Positions 31,058-40,100 are shown, counted from the first letter of the stretch. The stretch is 43,770 nucleotides of DNA from Ruminococcaceae bacterium UBA3751 (GCA_002371215.1 DFGL01000006.1:18970-62739), one strand, 5' to 3'. Numbers and translations: made by a program. Notes: generated by a model not told the origin, from the sequence alone.

Positions 31058-31978
31058 ATGAAAAACTTTAAACCGATTATTGCTTTATTCCTCTGCGCAA
31101 TTATTGCCGTATCCTTCGTAGCCTGCAAGGGAAAAACTTCAGGCGGAGAAGAGGGCGGAACAAAAACCGCTGAAAGTGTAAGCAGTGAGGTGGTAACGGG
31201 AGCTCCTGTAACCGATAAAAACGGAAAGGCGGTTACGGACAAAAACGGAAAGGCTGTTACCGAGGCGCCTGTTGACAGTAACGCTAAAGCGTCAACGGAT
31301 AAAAACGGAAAAACCGTTGCCGAAACAACCAAAAAGGGCGATAAAAACAAAAAAGATGATAAAAAAGCTAAAACAACGGCTACAACCCAGAAGGTTAAAA
31401 ACCCGAATACCGTTAAGGAGATAAAGGTTAGCAACATTACGGAAACCGGCGTAAAGCTCAGTTGGGAAGGCGTTGTATGCGATTTCTATGAGCTTGAATA
31501 TAAGAAAGCCGACGCGGAAAGATGGGATACGATAGACGAGGAACTTAACGCTACTTCAATTGACGTTTCGGGGCTTGAATCATTTACTAAGTATTCTTTC
31601 AGAATCCGCGCAATTATAAAGAGCAAGGCGGGCAAAAGCCCAAGCGCTTATACCTATGTGGACGCAACCACGAAGGCGCAGGATAAATCCCGTAAGATAA
31701 CAATAAAGGTTAAGCTTCCCGCGAGAAATAATGCGGACGATAAGCTCGTGCTTTATGTAAAAGAGGGCAAAAAGGATAAGGAAAATATCGGCGAGGCTGA
31801 TATTAAGCTTGACGGCAGCACGGTCAAGATTGAAACAAAGAAAAAATACAGCGGCGTTGTAACCGTTCAGGCACGCCTTAAAAAGATTGATGAAAAGGCT
31901 TCGGTTGAAACCGATAAGGATACCGTACTCGTTGATATTTCCAATATCGGAATTGATACAATTTACGACGAGGATTAA
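31058..31978 (+). CDS. lipoprotein with TDKNGK repeats and a fibronectin III domain
   Basis: 306 residues from the ATG at 31058 (AAAGGAAG 7 nt upstream). Lipoprotein signal with hydrophobic 7-21 and lipobox-like FVAC, Cys23. A flexible hydrophilic stem (about 25-115) contains repeated VTDKNGKA units and a Lys-rich stretch KKGDKNKKDDKKAKTTATTQ. A Fn3 domain follows (about 120-210, with GVKLSWEGVVCDFYELEYKK and YSFRIRAII), then a strand-rich C-terminal domain of about 95 residues. Probably surface exposed; ligand unknown. A clear terminator follows. Confidence 0.85.
   Translation: MKNFKPIIALFLCAIIAVSFVACKGKTSGGEEGGTKTAESVSSEVVTGAPVTDKNGKAVTDKNGKAVTEAPVDSNAKASTDKNGKTVAETTKKGDKNKKDDKKAKTTATTQKVKNPNTVKEIKVSNITETGVKLSWEGVVCDFYELEYKKADAERWDTIDEELNATSIDVSGLESFTKYSFRIRAIIKSKAGKSPSAYTYVDATTKAQDKSRKITIKVKLPARNNADDKLVLYVKEGKKDKENIGEADIKLDGSTVKIETKKKYSGVVTVQARLKKIDEKASVETDKDTVLVDISNIGIDTIYDED
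31211..31317 (+). repeat. 24-bp tandem repeat encoding TDKNGKAV
   Basis: Two adjacent 24-bp copies (31211-31234, 31235-31258) and a third diverged copy at 31294-31317 within the lipoprotein stem. Confidence 0.8.
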
Positions 31979-31987
31979 TAATTTTTG

Positions 31988-32018
31988 AAGAGGACTGTTA
32001 AAAGCGGTCCTCTTTTTT
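31988..32018 (+). terminator. intrinsic terminator after the Fn3 lipoprotein gene
   Basis: AAGAGGACT/GGTCCTCTT (9 bp, one G-T pair) with a 9-nt loop and six T residues. Confidence 0.88.
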
Positions 32019-32074
32019 AGCATATTAGACGAATATATTATATAAACTGTCTTAAAATTTCTATAAATTATATG

Positions 32075-32103
32075 TTGAAAAAGAGTATTTAAGGTGTTAT
32101 AAT
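32075..32103 (+). promoter_or_regulatory. sigma-A promoter of nifJ
   Basis: -35 TTGAAA (32075-32080), 17-bp spacer, -10 TATAAT (32098-32103). The leader of about 74 nt contains a possible stem GGCAA/TTGCC (32111-32137). Confidence 0.85.
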
Positions 32104-32183
32104 GTACGTTGGCAAGTTGCGAAGTAACGGATTTGCCGTATGAATGCTTAATTTTGAAAATTTTTTAATGGGAGGAATTTCCA

Positions 32184-35100
32184 ATGGCAAGACAAAAGAA
32201 AACCATGGATGGTAACAGCGCTGCCGCTCACGTAAGCTATGCGTTTACCGAGGTTGCTGCTATCTATCCTATCACCCCTTCATCGCCTATGGCTGAGGAA
32301 ACCGACGCTATGGCTGCAAAGGGCGTGAAAAACCTTTTCAACCAGACCGTTAAAGTTGCAGAGCTTGAGTCTGAAGCAGGCGCAGCAGGCGCAGTTCACG
32401 GCTCACTTTCAGCAGGTGCTTTAACAACAACCTACACAGCTTCACAGGGTCTTTTACTTATGATTCCTAATATGTACAAGATTGCCGGTGAGCTTATCCC
32501 GAGCGTAATTCACGTTTCCGCTCGTTGCGTATCTACTCATGCGCTCAACATTTTCGGCGACCATTCAGACGTTATGGCTTGCCGCCAGACAGGTTATGCA
32601 ATGCTTTGCTCTGCTAACGTTCAGGAGGTTATGGACCTCGGCGCAGTTGCTCACCTTGCAACTCTTAAGAGCCGCGTACCTTTCCTTCACTTCTTTGACG
32701 GTTTCCGTACTTCCCACGAAGTTCAGAAGATTGAAACCTGGGATTATGAAGACCTTCGCGAGCTTATTGATATGCAGGACGTTGCTGACTTCCGTGCAAG
32801 AGCTCTCAATCCTGAGCGTCCCGTACTCCGCGGTTCTGCAGAGAATTCAGATATCTTCTTCCAGCACAGAGAGGCTTGTAACAAGTATTATAACGATGCT
32901 GTTGCTGCAACTCAGATGTACCTTGATAAGGTAAACGAAAAAATCGGAACAAACTATCAGCTCTTTAACTACTACGGCGCAGAGGACGCTGAGAGAGTTA
33001 TCGTTGCTATGGGTTCCGTTTGCGATACAATTAAGGAAACAGTTGACTTCCTTAACGCAAGAGGCGAAAAGGTAGGTATGGTTTGCGTTCATCTTTACAG
33101 ACCGTTCTCTGCCGCTCATCTTGTTAACGCGCTTCCCGAAACTGTTAAGAGCATTTCTGTTATTGACAGAACTAAGGAGCCCGGTTCACTCGGCGAGCCT
33201 CTTTATCTTGACGTTGTTGCTGCTCTTCGCGGCACTAAGTTTGACCAGGTACCCGTATACGGCGGACGTTACGGCCTCGGTTCAAAGGATACTCTTCCTG
33301 CTCACGTTATCGCAGTTTATAACAATATGACTGCTGCTGAGCCGAAGAAGCATTTCGTTCTTTCAATTGAAGACGACGTTACAGACCTTTCACTTCCTGT
33401 AACAGAAACTCCCGATACTACTCCTGCAGGCACAACCTCCTGTAAGTTCTGGGGTCTCGGCTCTGACGGTACAGTTGGCGCTAACAAGGACAGTATCAAG
33501 ATTATCGGTGACCATACTGATATGTACGCTCAGGGTTACTTCTTCTATGACAGTAAGAAGTCAGGCGGTATCACAGTATCTCACCTTCGTTTCGGTTCAT
33601 CACCGATTACATCAACCTATCTTATCAACAAGGCTAATTTTGTAGCTTGTCATAATCCTTCTTATGTAGATAAGTACGATATGGTTCAGGACCTTCTTCC
33701 CGGCGGAACCTTCCTTCTTAACTGCATCTGGAGTCCTGAAGAACTTGATGCTAACCTCCCTGCATCAATGAAGCGCTACATCGCTGAAAACGATATTAAC
33801 TTCTATATCATCAACGGTATCAAGATTGCCGAGGAAGTTGGTCTTCCCGGACGTGCTTCAACAATTCTTCAGTCTGCATTCTTCACTATCAGCGGAATTC
33901 TTCCCGTTGACGAAGCTATCGGTTATATGAAGGAAAAGGTTGTAGCTAAGTTCTCCAAGAAGGGACAGGCTATCGTTGATTCTAACTGCAACGGTATTGA
34001 CAGAGGTTCCAAGGAAGTTATCAAGGTTGACGTACCTGCTTCATGGAAAGACGCTGTTGACGCACCGAGAGAAATCAACGTTAACACAGACAGACCTGAG
34101 ATGAAGGCGTTCGTTAAGGATATCCTTGACCCGGTTGGAAGACTCCACGGTGACGACCTTCCCGTATCTGCATTCCTTAACAGCCCGGACGGCGTATTCC
34201 CGCAGGGTTCTGCTGCCTTTGAAAAGAGAGGTATTGCAGTTAACGTTCCTGAGTGGGAAGCTTCAACCTGTGCTCAGTGTAACCGCTGCGCAATGGTTTG
34301 TCCTCACGCTGTTATCCGTCCTGTAGCATTAACTGAAGAAGAGCTTGCTGCAGCTCCTGCCAACACAGTAACTGCTGACCTTAAGGTTCCGAAGAACACA
34401 GGTCTTAAGTACGCTCTTATCGTATCAACTCTCGACTGTACGGGTTGCGCTTCCTGCGCTAACGTATGTCCGACTAAGTCGCTTACTATGAAGCCAATCG
34501 CTTCTCAGCTTGAGGCTCAGAAGGTATTTGACGCACTCGTTGATACAGAGATTAAGCCTAACGTTGCTATGAACAACTTAATCGGCGTTCAGTACAAGAA
34601 GCCTTACCTTGAGTTCTCAGGCGCTTGCGCAGGCTGCGGTGAAACTCCGTACGCTAAGCTCGCTACTCAGCTTTACGGCGACAAGATGTACATCGCTAAC
34701 GCAACAGGCTGTTCATCAATCTGGGGCGGCTCTGCTCCTTCAACTCCTTACACGGTAGATAAGAACGGTCACGGTCCTGCTTGGTCAAACTCACTCTTTG
34801 AGGATAACGCTGAGTTCGGTTACGGTATGTATCTTGCTCAGAAGCAGATTCGTGAAAGACTTGCTCAGGATGCAGACGTTCTTTCTAAGGCAGGTATTGC
34901 AGAGGCTGACGCTTGGCTTGCATCTTATGAAGACGCTTCCAAGAACGAGGCTGACGCTATCGCTCTTACAGCAGCTATTAAGGCGGCTAACCTTGACGGC
35001 GAGGCTGCAGCAGCAGCTGAGGACTTCCTCAAGGACGCTGATTACGCTGCTAAGAAATATCAGTTCATCTTCGGCGGCGACGGTTGGGCATATGATATCG

Positions 35101-35714
35101 GCTTCGGCGGACTTGACCACGTTATCGCTTCAAACGAGGATGTAAACATCGTTGTATTTGATACTGAGGTTTACTCAAATACGGGCGGTCAGGCTTCTAA
35201 GGCTACTCCTACAGGTGCTGTTGCTAAGTTTGCAGCAAGCGGTAAGGTAGTTAAGAAGAAGGACCTTGCTCAGATTGCTATGAGCTATGGTTACGTTTAC
35301 GTTGCTCAGGTTGCTATGGGCGCTAACTACAATCAGTGCTTAAAGGCATTCCAGGAAGCAGCTGCTTATAACGGACCTTCAATCATCATCTGCTACGCAC
35401 CCTGTATTAACCACGGTATCAAGATGCCGTTCAACCAGGCTGAGCAGAAGAAGGCAGTAGACGCAGGTTACTGGAATCTCTTCAGATACAATCCTGCTCT
35501 CATCGCTGAGGGTAAGAATCCGTTCTCACTTGACAGCAAGGCTCCTACAGCTGACTACGTTGAGTTCATCAACGGCGAAACAAGATATTCATCACTTAAG
35601 CGTTCCTTCCCGGGCAAGGCTGAAAAGCTCTTCAGCATTGCTGCCGAGAATTCAATCGACAAGTACAACAAGCTTGTTCGTCTTGTTGATTACTACGCTC
35701 CTAAGGCTGACTAA
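32184..35714 (+). CDS. nifJ: pyruvate:ferredoxin (flavodoxin) oxidoreductase
   Basis: 1176 residues, the full-length single-chain enzyme. It oxidises pyruvate with CoA to acetyl-CoA and CO2, reducing ferredoxin, and is central to anaerobic energy metabolism. Domain order: N-terminal pyruvate-binding domain (YAFTEVAAIYPITPSSPMAE), CoA-binding region, then two [4Fe-4S] motifs, CAQCNRCAMVCP (from residue 696) and CTGCASCANVCP. The TPP domain starts at CAGCGETPYAKL (residue 815) and includes GGDGWAYDIGFGGLDHV and NTGGQASKATP. GGGAGGAATT precedes the ATG. Codon use is strongly biased (Lys almost always AAG), as expected for a highly expressed gene. It is transcribed alone. Confidence 0.98.
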   Translation: MARQKKTMDGNSAAAHVSYAFTEVAAIYPITPSSPMAEETDAMAAKGVKNLFNQTVKVAELESEAGAAGAVHGSLSAGALTTTYTASQGLLLMIPNMYKIAGELIPSVIHVSARCVSTHALNIFGDHSDVMACRQTGYAMLCSANVQEVMDLGAVAHLATLKSRVPFLHFFDGFRTSHEVQKIETWDYEDLRELIDMQDVADFRARALNPERPVLRGSAENSDIFFQHREACNKYYNDAVAATQMYLDKVNEKIGTNYQLFNYYGAEDAERVIVAMGSVCDTIKETVDFLNARGEKVGMVCVHLYRPFSAAHLVNALPETVKSISVIDRTKEPGSLGEPLYLDVVAALRGTKFDQVPVYGGRYGLGSKDTLPAHVIAVYNNMTAAEPKKHFVLSIEDDVTDLSLPVTETPDTTPAGTTSCKFWGLGSDGTVGANKDSIKIIGDHTDMYAQGYFFYDSKKSGGITVSHLRFGSSPITSTYLINKANFVACHNPSYVDKYDMVQDLLPGGTFLLNCIWSPEELDANLPASMKRYIAENDINFYIINGIKIAEEVGLPGRASTILQSAFFTISGILPVDEAIGYMKEKVVAKFSKKGQAIVDSNCNGIDRGSKEVIKVDVPASWKDAVDAPREINVNTDRPEMKAFVKDILDPVGRLHGDDLPVSAFLNSPDGVFPQGSAAFEKRGIAVNVPEWEASTCAQCNRCAMVCPHAVIRPVALTEEELAAAPANTVTADLKVPKNTGLKYALIVSTLDCTGCASCANVCPTKSLTMKPIASQLEAQKVFDALVDTEIKPNVAMNNLIGVQYKKPYLEFSGACAGCGETPYAKLATQLYGDKMYIANATGCSSIWGGSAPSTPYTVDKNGHGPAWSNSLFEDNAEFGYGMYLAQKQIRERLAQDADVLSKAGIAEADAWLASYEDASKNEADAIALTAAIKAANLDGEAAAAAEDFLKDADYAAKKYQFIFGGDGWAYDIGFGGLDHVIASNEDVNIVVFDTEVYSNTGGQASKATPTGAVAKFAASGKVVKKKDLAQIAMSYGYVYVAQVAMGANYNQCLKAFQEAAAYNGPSIIICYAPCINHGIKMPFNQAEQKKAVDAGYWNLFRYNPALIAEGKNPFSLDSKAPTADYVEFINGETRYSSLKRSFPGKAEKLFSIAAENSIDKYNKLVRLVDYYAPKAD

Positions 35715-35728
35715 TCTTAATAAACTAA

Positions 35729-35755
35729 GGGCGTTCCCGCGGGAACGCCTTTTTG
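35729..35755 (+). terminator. intrinsic terminator of nifJ
   Basis: GGCGTTCCC/GGGAACGCC perfect 9-bp stem with a 2-nt centre, followed by TTTTT. Confidence 0.92.
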
Positions 35756-35766
35756 TTTTATCGTAC

Positions 35767-35795
35767 TTGTTTTATTAATACGCATAATGTATAAT
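35767..35795 (+). promoter_or_regulatory. sigma-A promoter of the small membrane protein-corA-rlmD unit
   Basis: -35 TTGTTT (35767-35772), 17-bp spacer, -10 TATAAT (35790-35795). Confidence 0.65.
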
Positions 35796-35828
35796 AATAA
35801 AAATAAAAGGCTTAATTAATGAACGGTT

Positions 35829-36347
35829 ATGTTAAGGATTATGGAAAAGAACAGAAAAAAAGTGATAATTATAATATCGGCTCTGCTTTGCGGAATTATT
35901 TTTGCAGGAGGTCTTTTTATGCTATTTACTAAAACAGATAACGGCAGCAAATCCGCTATTTATGAGATTAATGAATTTGAAAGCCTTAACCTGCGTATAA
36001 GCGGAATGCGCGGGGCTGAGGAGTATGAGATTATCAGCAAAGGCGAAAACTCAGATATAGCTTATTACCATATAAAATACGACGGCGAAAAAGACCGAAG
36101 AGAGCTTCAAAGCAGCGTTGAGTGTAAAACCGACGAGGTTATTGCTATATTAAATGATTGTAAGGCGGGGAATTGGAACGGTTTTCACGGCAAACACCCA
36201 AAGGGCGTTCTTGACGGAAGAATGTTCAGACTTACGGCAAAGGTTAACGGCGGAAAAACAATAAACGCCGATGGCTCTGAAAATTTCCCTAAGTACTTTA
36301 ATATCTTTGAAAACTGGCTTTATAAAAAGCTTCACGAAAAACAGTAA
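35829..36347 (+). CDS. uncharacterised single-TM protein upstream of corA
   Basis: 172 residues from ATG 35829, or 168 from ATG 35841. One N-terminal transmembrane helix (about 13-34, VIIIISALLCGIIFAGGLFM) is followed by an outer domain of about 135 residues with INEFESLNLRISGMRGAEEY and FNIFENWLYKKLHEK. I recognise no family. A 13-nt gap leads into corA on the same strand, so the two are probably co-transcribed. Confidence 0.65.
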   Translation: MLRIMEKNRKKVIIIISALLCGIIFAGGLFMLFTKTDNGSKSAIYEINEFESLNLRISGMRGAEEYEIISKGENSDIAYYHIKYDGEKDRRELQSSVECKTDEVIAILNDCKAGNWNGFHGKHPKGVLDGRMFRLTAKVNGGKTINADGSENFPKYFNIFENWLYKKLHEKQ

Positions 36348-36360
36348 AAGAGGTGCGGTT

Positions 36361-37296
36361 ATGTTTTATCAGATTAAAGAAAAGCCCGAAGAGGTTGAAG
36401 CGGGCTTCATTGATTACAGCTTCGTAACCGTGGGTTACGTAACCTCTGAGGAGCTTCAGGAGGCGGGTAAGCTTTTCGGCTTTTCCCAGAGCACGATTGA
36501 CAGCTGCAAGGTTGCGAGCAAATATTTCCGCTCAGGCGTTGAGGTGTACGACGATTATACCTTTACCGAGCTTCGTATCGCTTCGCCGACTGCCGTTAAA
36601 GATAATGCGGACTGCGTTGCGCTTTATATCAAAAAGAATCTTCTTATCGTTGTTGACGTTGAGGATTACGACGGCTCTACGAAAGACGTTTTTATGAACA
36701 CAGTCAATAAATTTACAGCTGAAAACGCAACGCTTGAAAAGGTTATTTATTCCTTTATAGACGCGCTTATTATCAACGATTTCAAGTTTATTGAGGATAA
36801 GGGGAACGAGATTACCGAGCTTGAGGAGGACGTCCTCAGGGGCAATACTGACGACAGTTTCAATATGGAACTTCTCAGTCTTAAAAAAGAGCTTTTAACC
36901 CTTCATAATTACTACGAGCAGCTTCTTGATATAACGGATGCGTTTGAGGAGAATGAAAACTGTATTTTTGACAGTGAGGATTTGCGCTATATCTCAAATA
37001 TCGGGCTTCGTATTACACGGCTCCGCGAGGACGTGGATTCGCTTTCAAGCTCCGTTACCCACCTTCAGGACGCATATTCCTCTTATCTTGATTTAAGGCT
37101 CAACCACACTATGAAATTTTTTACCGTTATAACGAGTATTTTCTTCCCGCTTACGGTAATAGTAGGCTGGTACGGTATGAATTTCAATTCTATGCCCGAA
37201 TTTAAATGGAAATACGGGTATATCTATGTGATTTCGCTGTCGGCAGCGGTTATTCTGCTGCTTGCTCTAATCGGAAAAAAGAAAAAATGGTTTTAA
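36361..37296 (+). CDS. corA: CorA-family magnesium/divalent cation transporter
   Basis: 311 residues from the ATG at 36361, with GAGGTG upstream; a longer frame starting at 36271 only shadows the previous gene. A long cytoplasmic alpha/beta and helical domain precedes two C-terminal membrane helices, the first ending in the ion-selectivity motif YGMN (in VGWYGMNFNSMPE). The protein ends with the usual Lys-rich tail KKKKWF. CorA proteins form pentameric Mg2+ channels. Gene order links it with the preceding small membrane protein and rlmD (3-nt gap), probably without functional relation. Confidence 0.93.
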   Translation: MFYQIKEKPEEVEAGFIDYSFVTVGYVTSEELQEAGKLFGFSQSTIDSCKVASKYFRSGVEVYDDYTFTELRIASPTAVKDNADCVALYIKKNLLIVVDVEDYDGSTKDVFMNTVNKFTAENATLEKVIYSFIDALIINDFKFIEDKGNEITELEEDVLRGNTDDSFNMELLSLKKELLTLHNYYEQLLDITDAFEENENCIFDSEDLRYISNIGLRITRLREDVDSLSSSVTHLQDAYSSYLDLRLNHTMKFFTVITSIFFPLTVIVGWYGMNFNSMPEFKWKYGYIYVISLSAAVILLLALIGKKKKWF

Positions 37297-37299
37297 TTT

Positions 37300-38448
37300 A
37301 TGGAAAATTATAATTGTAAGGTTAACAAACGCTGCGGAGGCTGCCAGCTCTCAAATATGAGCTATGAGGAACAGCTAACCTATAAACAAAGGCAGGTAAA
37401 TGCTCTGCTGTCTCAGTTTTGCAGGGTTGAAAAAATTATCGGAATGAAAAACCCTTTTCATTACCGCAATAAGGTTCAGGCGGCGTATTACTATGACTTC
37501 AGGCGCAGAAAAACGGTATCGGGAGTTTATCAAAGCAATTCAAAAAGCATCGTGCCCGTTGATTCCTGTATGCTTGAAAATGAAAAGGCTGATAGGATTA
37601 TCGTTACAATCCGCCGTCTGTGCGATACGTTTAAAATCGTTCCGTATGATATTCGTAAGGGAAGCGGTTTTCTGCGCCACGTGCTTATAAGATACGGTAA
37701 CAGTACGGGCGAAATTATGGTCGTTATAGTATCGTCAAACCCGATTTTTCCCTCACGCAATAACTTTGTTAAAGCGCTTTTAAAGGAGCATCCGGAAATT
37801 ACTACCGTTGTACATAATATCAATCCGTCGGATATAAACCTCGCTCTCGGCGAGCGCAGTAAAACGCTTTACGGAAAGGGCTATATTGAGGACAGACTCT
37901 GCGGGCTTACCTTCAGAATTTCGCCCTCCTCGTTCTATCAGGTGAACTCCGTTCAGTGTGAAACGCTGTATCAAAAGGCTATTGAATTCGCAGAGCTTAC
38001 GGGCAACGAAACGGTGTTTGACAGTTATTGCGGAACGGGAACGATAGGATTGATTGCCGCGTCCGAAGCAAAACAGGTGCTCGGCGTTGAGCTAAATAAA
38101 AATGCAGTTCGCGACGCTGTTTCAAACGCAAAGCGAAACGGGGTCAGGAATATTTATTTTACCTGCGATGACGCGGGCGAGTACCTTGAATATATTACGG
38201 GCGAAGGCGAGCGGTTTGACGTCGTTATTATGGACCCGCCGCGTGCAGGCTCAGACGTAAAATTTCTTAAATCCGTAGTCAAAGCGCAGCCAAAAAGGGT
38301 GGTTTACGTTTCCTGCAATCCCGTAACGCTGAAAAGGGATTTGGAATTCCTTACCGCTGAGGGCTACAAGGTAAATAGAATTCAGCCTGTTGATATGTTC
38401 CCCTATACCTCTCATACGGAGGTTGTATGCGCTTTATCCGCTGAATAA
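37300..38448 (+). CDS. rlmD: 23S rRNA (uracil-C5)-methyltransferase, RlmD/RlmCD (RumA) family
   Basis: 382 residues. It methylates a uracil in 23S rRNA using S-adenosylmethionine. Cysteines in NCKVNKRCGGCQ (6, 12, 15) and the later DSCMLE can bind the [4Fe-4S] cluster of RumA enzymes. The SAM fold has DSYCGTGTIGL and MDPPRAGSD, and the catalytic cysteine is in VYVSCNPVTLKRDLEFL. It lacks the N-terminal TRAM domain found in many family members, so the exact target (U747, U1939 or both) is not certain. There is no ribosome binding site; translation is probably coupled to corA. Confidence 0.92.
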   Translation: MENYNCKVNKRCGGCQLSNMSYEEQLTYKQRQVNALLSQFCRVEKIIGMKNPFHYRNKVQAAYYYDFRRRKTVSGVYQSNSKSIVPVDSCMLENEKADRIIVTIRRLCDTFKIVPYDIRKGSGFLRHVLIRYGNSTGEIMVVIVSSNPIFPSRNNFVKALLKEHPEITTVVHNINPSDINLALGERSKTLYGKGYIEDRLCGLTFRISPSSFYQVNSVQCETLYQKAIEFAELTGNETVFDSYCGTGTIGLIAASEAKQVLGVELNKNAVRDAVSNAKRNGVRNIYFTCDDAGEYLEYITGEGERFDVVIMDPPRAGSDVKFLKSVVKAQPKRVVYVSCNPVTLKRDLEFLTAEGYKVNRIQPVDMFPYTSHTEVVCALSAE

Positions 38449-38458
38449 TAAATTTATC

Positions 38459-38487
38459 TTGCTAATTTACTTTAGATAGTATATAAT
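38459..38487 (+). promoter_or_regulatory. sigma-A promoter of the sortase-like gene pair
   Basis: -35 TTGCTA (38459-38464), 17-bp spacer, -10 TATAAT (38482-38487). It shows that the following two genes form their own unit. Confidence 0.7.
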
Positions 38488-38523
38488 ATTATCTGCAATT
38501 TTTTTAATGGAACGGTGTGTTTA

Positions 38524-39120
38524 ATGGATTCATTATTCTTAAACTTTCTGAAAAGGGCTTTTTTAGTGCCGATTTTAGTTGCGGCGCTGGCAGCGGGGGC
38601 TATTACTGTTGCCGTGCCGGTTTTGGCAGCGCATTCAACAAGAATTGAAGCTGCAGAAAAAACTGCGGAACAGTCCGTGGATATTACTAAGTATACGCTT
38701 CATAGCTATAATAATTTCAAGGAGATTGAAGAGGGAAATTTAGTAGGTACTATCCGCTGTGAAAATATTTCGCTCGGTGAAAAGGCTATTATTTATTCAA
38801 AGGCGGAAAAAAGTAATATAGTTTTAAATAAAGCAAGCGTTGAGCCGTGGAAGAAGGGCGGCGTTCTGCTTGTGGGCTCTAATACAAGCGAACAGTTCAA
38901 GGCGCTTCATAACGCCAAAAAGGGCGATGTTTTTACAGTCAGTTTTTACGATAACGATGAATACCGCTATAAACTTAAAAAGCAGTATAACAGCGTTCAG
39001 GAAAAGGATTTGACCTCGTACATCGCTAAAGATACGCTCGTTTTGTGTATGCCGTACAATGATTTTACAGACCTCGGTAACGCCTTTTATTACCGCGTTT
39101 ACGTAGCGGAATTAGTATAG
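38524..39120 (+). CDS. sortase-fold membrane protein lacking the usual catalytic histidine
   Basis: 198 residues from the ATG at 38524 (GGTG upstream; a GTG three codons earlier is possible). One N-terminal membrane helix (about 14-36), a short helical stem, then a domain from about 65 that follows the sortase pattern. Its segments are GNLVGTIRCENISLGEKAII, GGVLLVGSNTSEQFKALHNA, KKGDVFTVSF, DTLVLCMPYND and FYYRVYVAELV. The cysteine of the TLxTC motif and the arginine before the last strand are kept, but the GH of the histidine motif reads GSN. It may be a non-catalytic sortase relative or a divergent enzyme. It pairs with the next gene (10-nt gap). Confidence 0.6.
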   Translation: MDSLFLNFLKRAFLVPILVAALAAGAITVAVPVLAAHSTRIEAAEKTAEQSVDITKYTLHSYNNFKEIEEGNLVGTIRCENISLGEKAIIYSKAEKSNIVLNKASVEPWKKGGVLLVGSNTSEQFKALHNAKKGDVFTVSFYDNDEYRYKLKKQYNSVQEKDLTSYIAKDTLVLCMPYNDFTDLGNAFYYRVYVAELV

Positions 39121-39130
39121 GAGGTGCAAT

Positions 39131-40099
39131 ATGGTAAGATATTATTTACATAAACTACTTGTCTTTGCGCTCTCTATGCTTATAGCGCTGTCGCTTATGG
39201 TGTTGTCCTTCAGCTTTCTCGCTATCGGTCTTTTCCACAGCAGCTCTTATGTTGACAGCGGGCTGAGAAAAAACAGCGAAACTATAATCAGCGCAGTTGA
39301 CGAAAAGCTTGAAGCAGCGGCTGAGGAGCTGTCCGTTCCCGCTGAAATGCTTACGGGCGCAGTTAATAAAAACAATATCGGCATTATTACGGAAGAGGTT
39401 TCACATAACTTTATTTACGGTTATTCAACTTCGTTTGCTAATTCAACGGAGCTTTACAGCGCCTTTATAACCACAATTAACGATTATAATTCAAAGAATA
39501 ACAAAAAAATGAGCGACGGAGAGGTTGCGCGTATAGCGGCGCTTGCTGTTGATTCGGTTAATGAGGCTGTCGGAAGTACCGATACCTCGGGGCTTACGAT
39601 ATTTGCTTTCGTAAGAAGCCGGCTGATGATTATTGTTCTCATTGTTTTTGCGTTAATACTTATAGGCAGTATTGTTGCGCTTGTATTCCTCAATAACGGA
39701 CGCCACAGAAAGTTTAATTATATCGGAATGGGTCTGACTACGGGCGGCGTAGTTTCGTCAGCAAGTGCGGCTTATATAATATATAAAGGCTATCTTGAAA
39801 GTTACCGCTTCTGTGCTTTTGACGCATATGATTCTGCAGTTAAATACTGCGTTTCGGTTCAGCTGAAAATCTTTTTATTCGTTGGTGTAATTCTTTTTGT
39901 TATCGGCTTGGTAATGCTGTTTAATAATTACAGATACTTCAAGATAAGAAAAGACGCCTTCATTGAACGCCATAAAACGGACGGCGATGATAAGATGGGC
40001 GACTATATGGACAACTATTATACCAAGAATATGAGAACTCATATTCCCGGAGAGGAATTTGAAAAAGACGTTAAAAAAATAGATTTTGAAGATGACTAA
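39131..40099 (+). CDS. uncharacterised four-TM protein with extracellular loop
   Basis: 322 residues. First helix at about 9-33, an extracellular helical domain (about 34-155) with SGLRKNSETIISAVDEKLEA and YNSKNNKKMSDGEVARIAAL, then three more helices (about 160-183, 195-216, 243-266). A charged cytoplasmic tail (FIERHKTDGDDKMGDYMDNY) ends in KKIDFEDD. I recognise no family. AGGAGGTG precedes the ATG. It follows the sortase-like gene by 10 nt, and a terminator lies directly after it, so these two proteins most likely act together. Confidence 0.7.
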   Translation: MVRYYLHKLLVFALSMLIALSLMVLSFSFLAIGLFHSSSYVDSGLRKNSETIISAVDEKLEAAAEELSVPAEMLTGAVNKNNIGIITEEVSHNFIYGYSTSFANSTELYSAFITTINDYNSKNNKKMSDGEVARIAALAVDSVNEAVGSTDTSGLTIFAFVRSRLMIIVLIVFALILIGSIVALVFLNNGRHRKFNYIGMGLTTGGVVSSASAAYIIYKGYLESYRFCAFDAYDSAVKYCVSVQLKIFLFVGVILFVIGLVMLFNNYRYFKIRKDAFIERHKTDGDDKMGDYMDNYYTKNMRTHIPGEEFEKDVKKIDFEDD

Positions 40100-40100
40100 A

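Noticed and set aside
32104..32183. Riboswitch in the nifJ leader
   Set aside because: The leader is about 75 nt with one modest stem and no recognised aptamer core.
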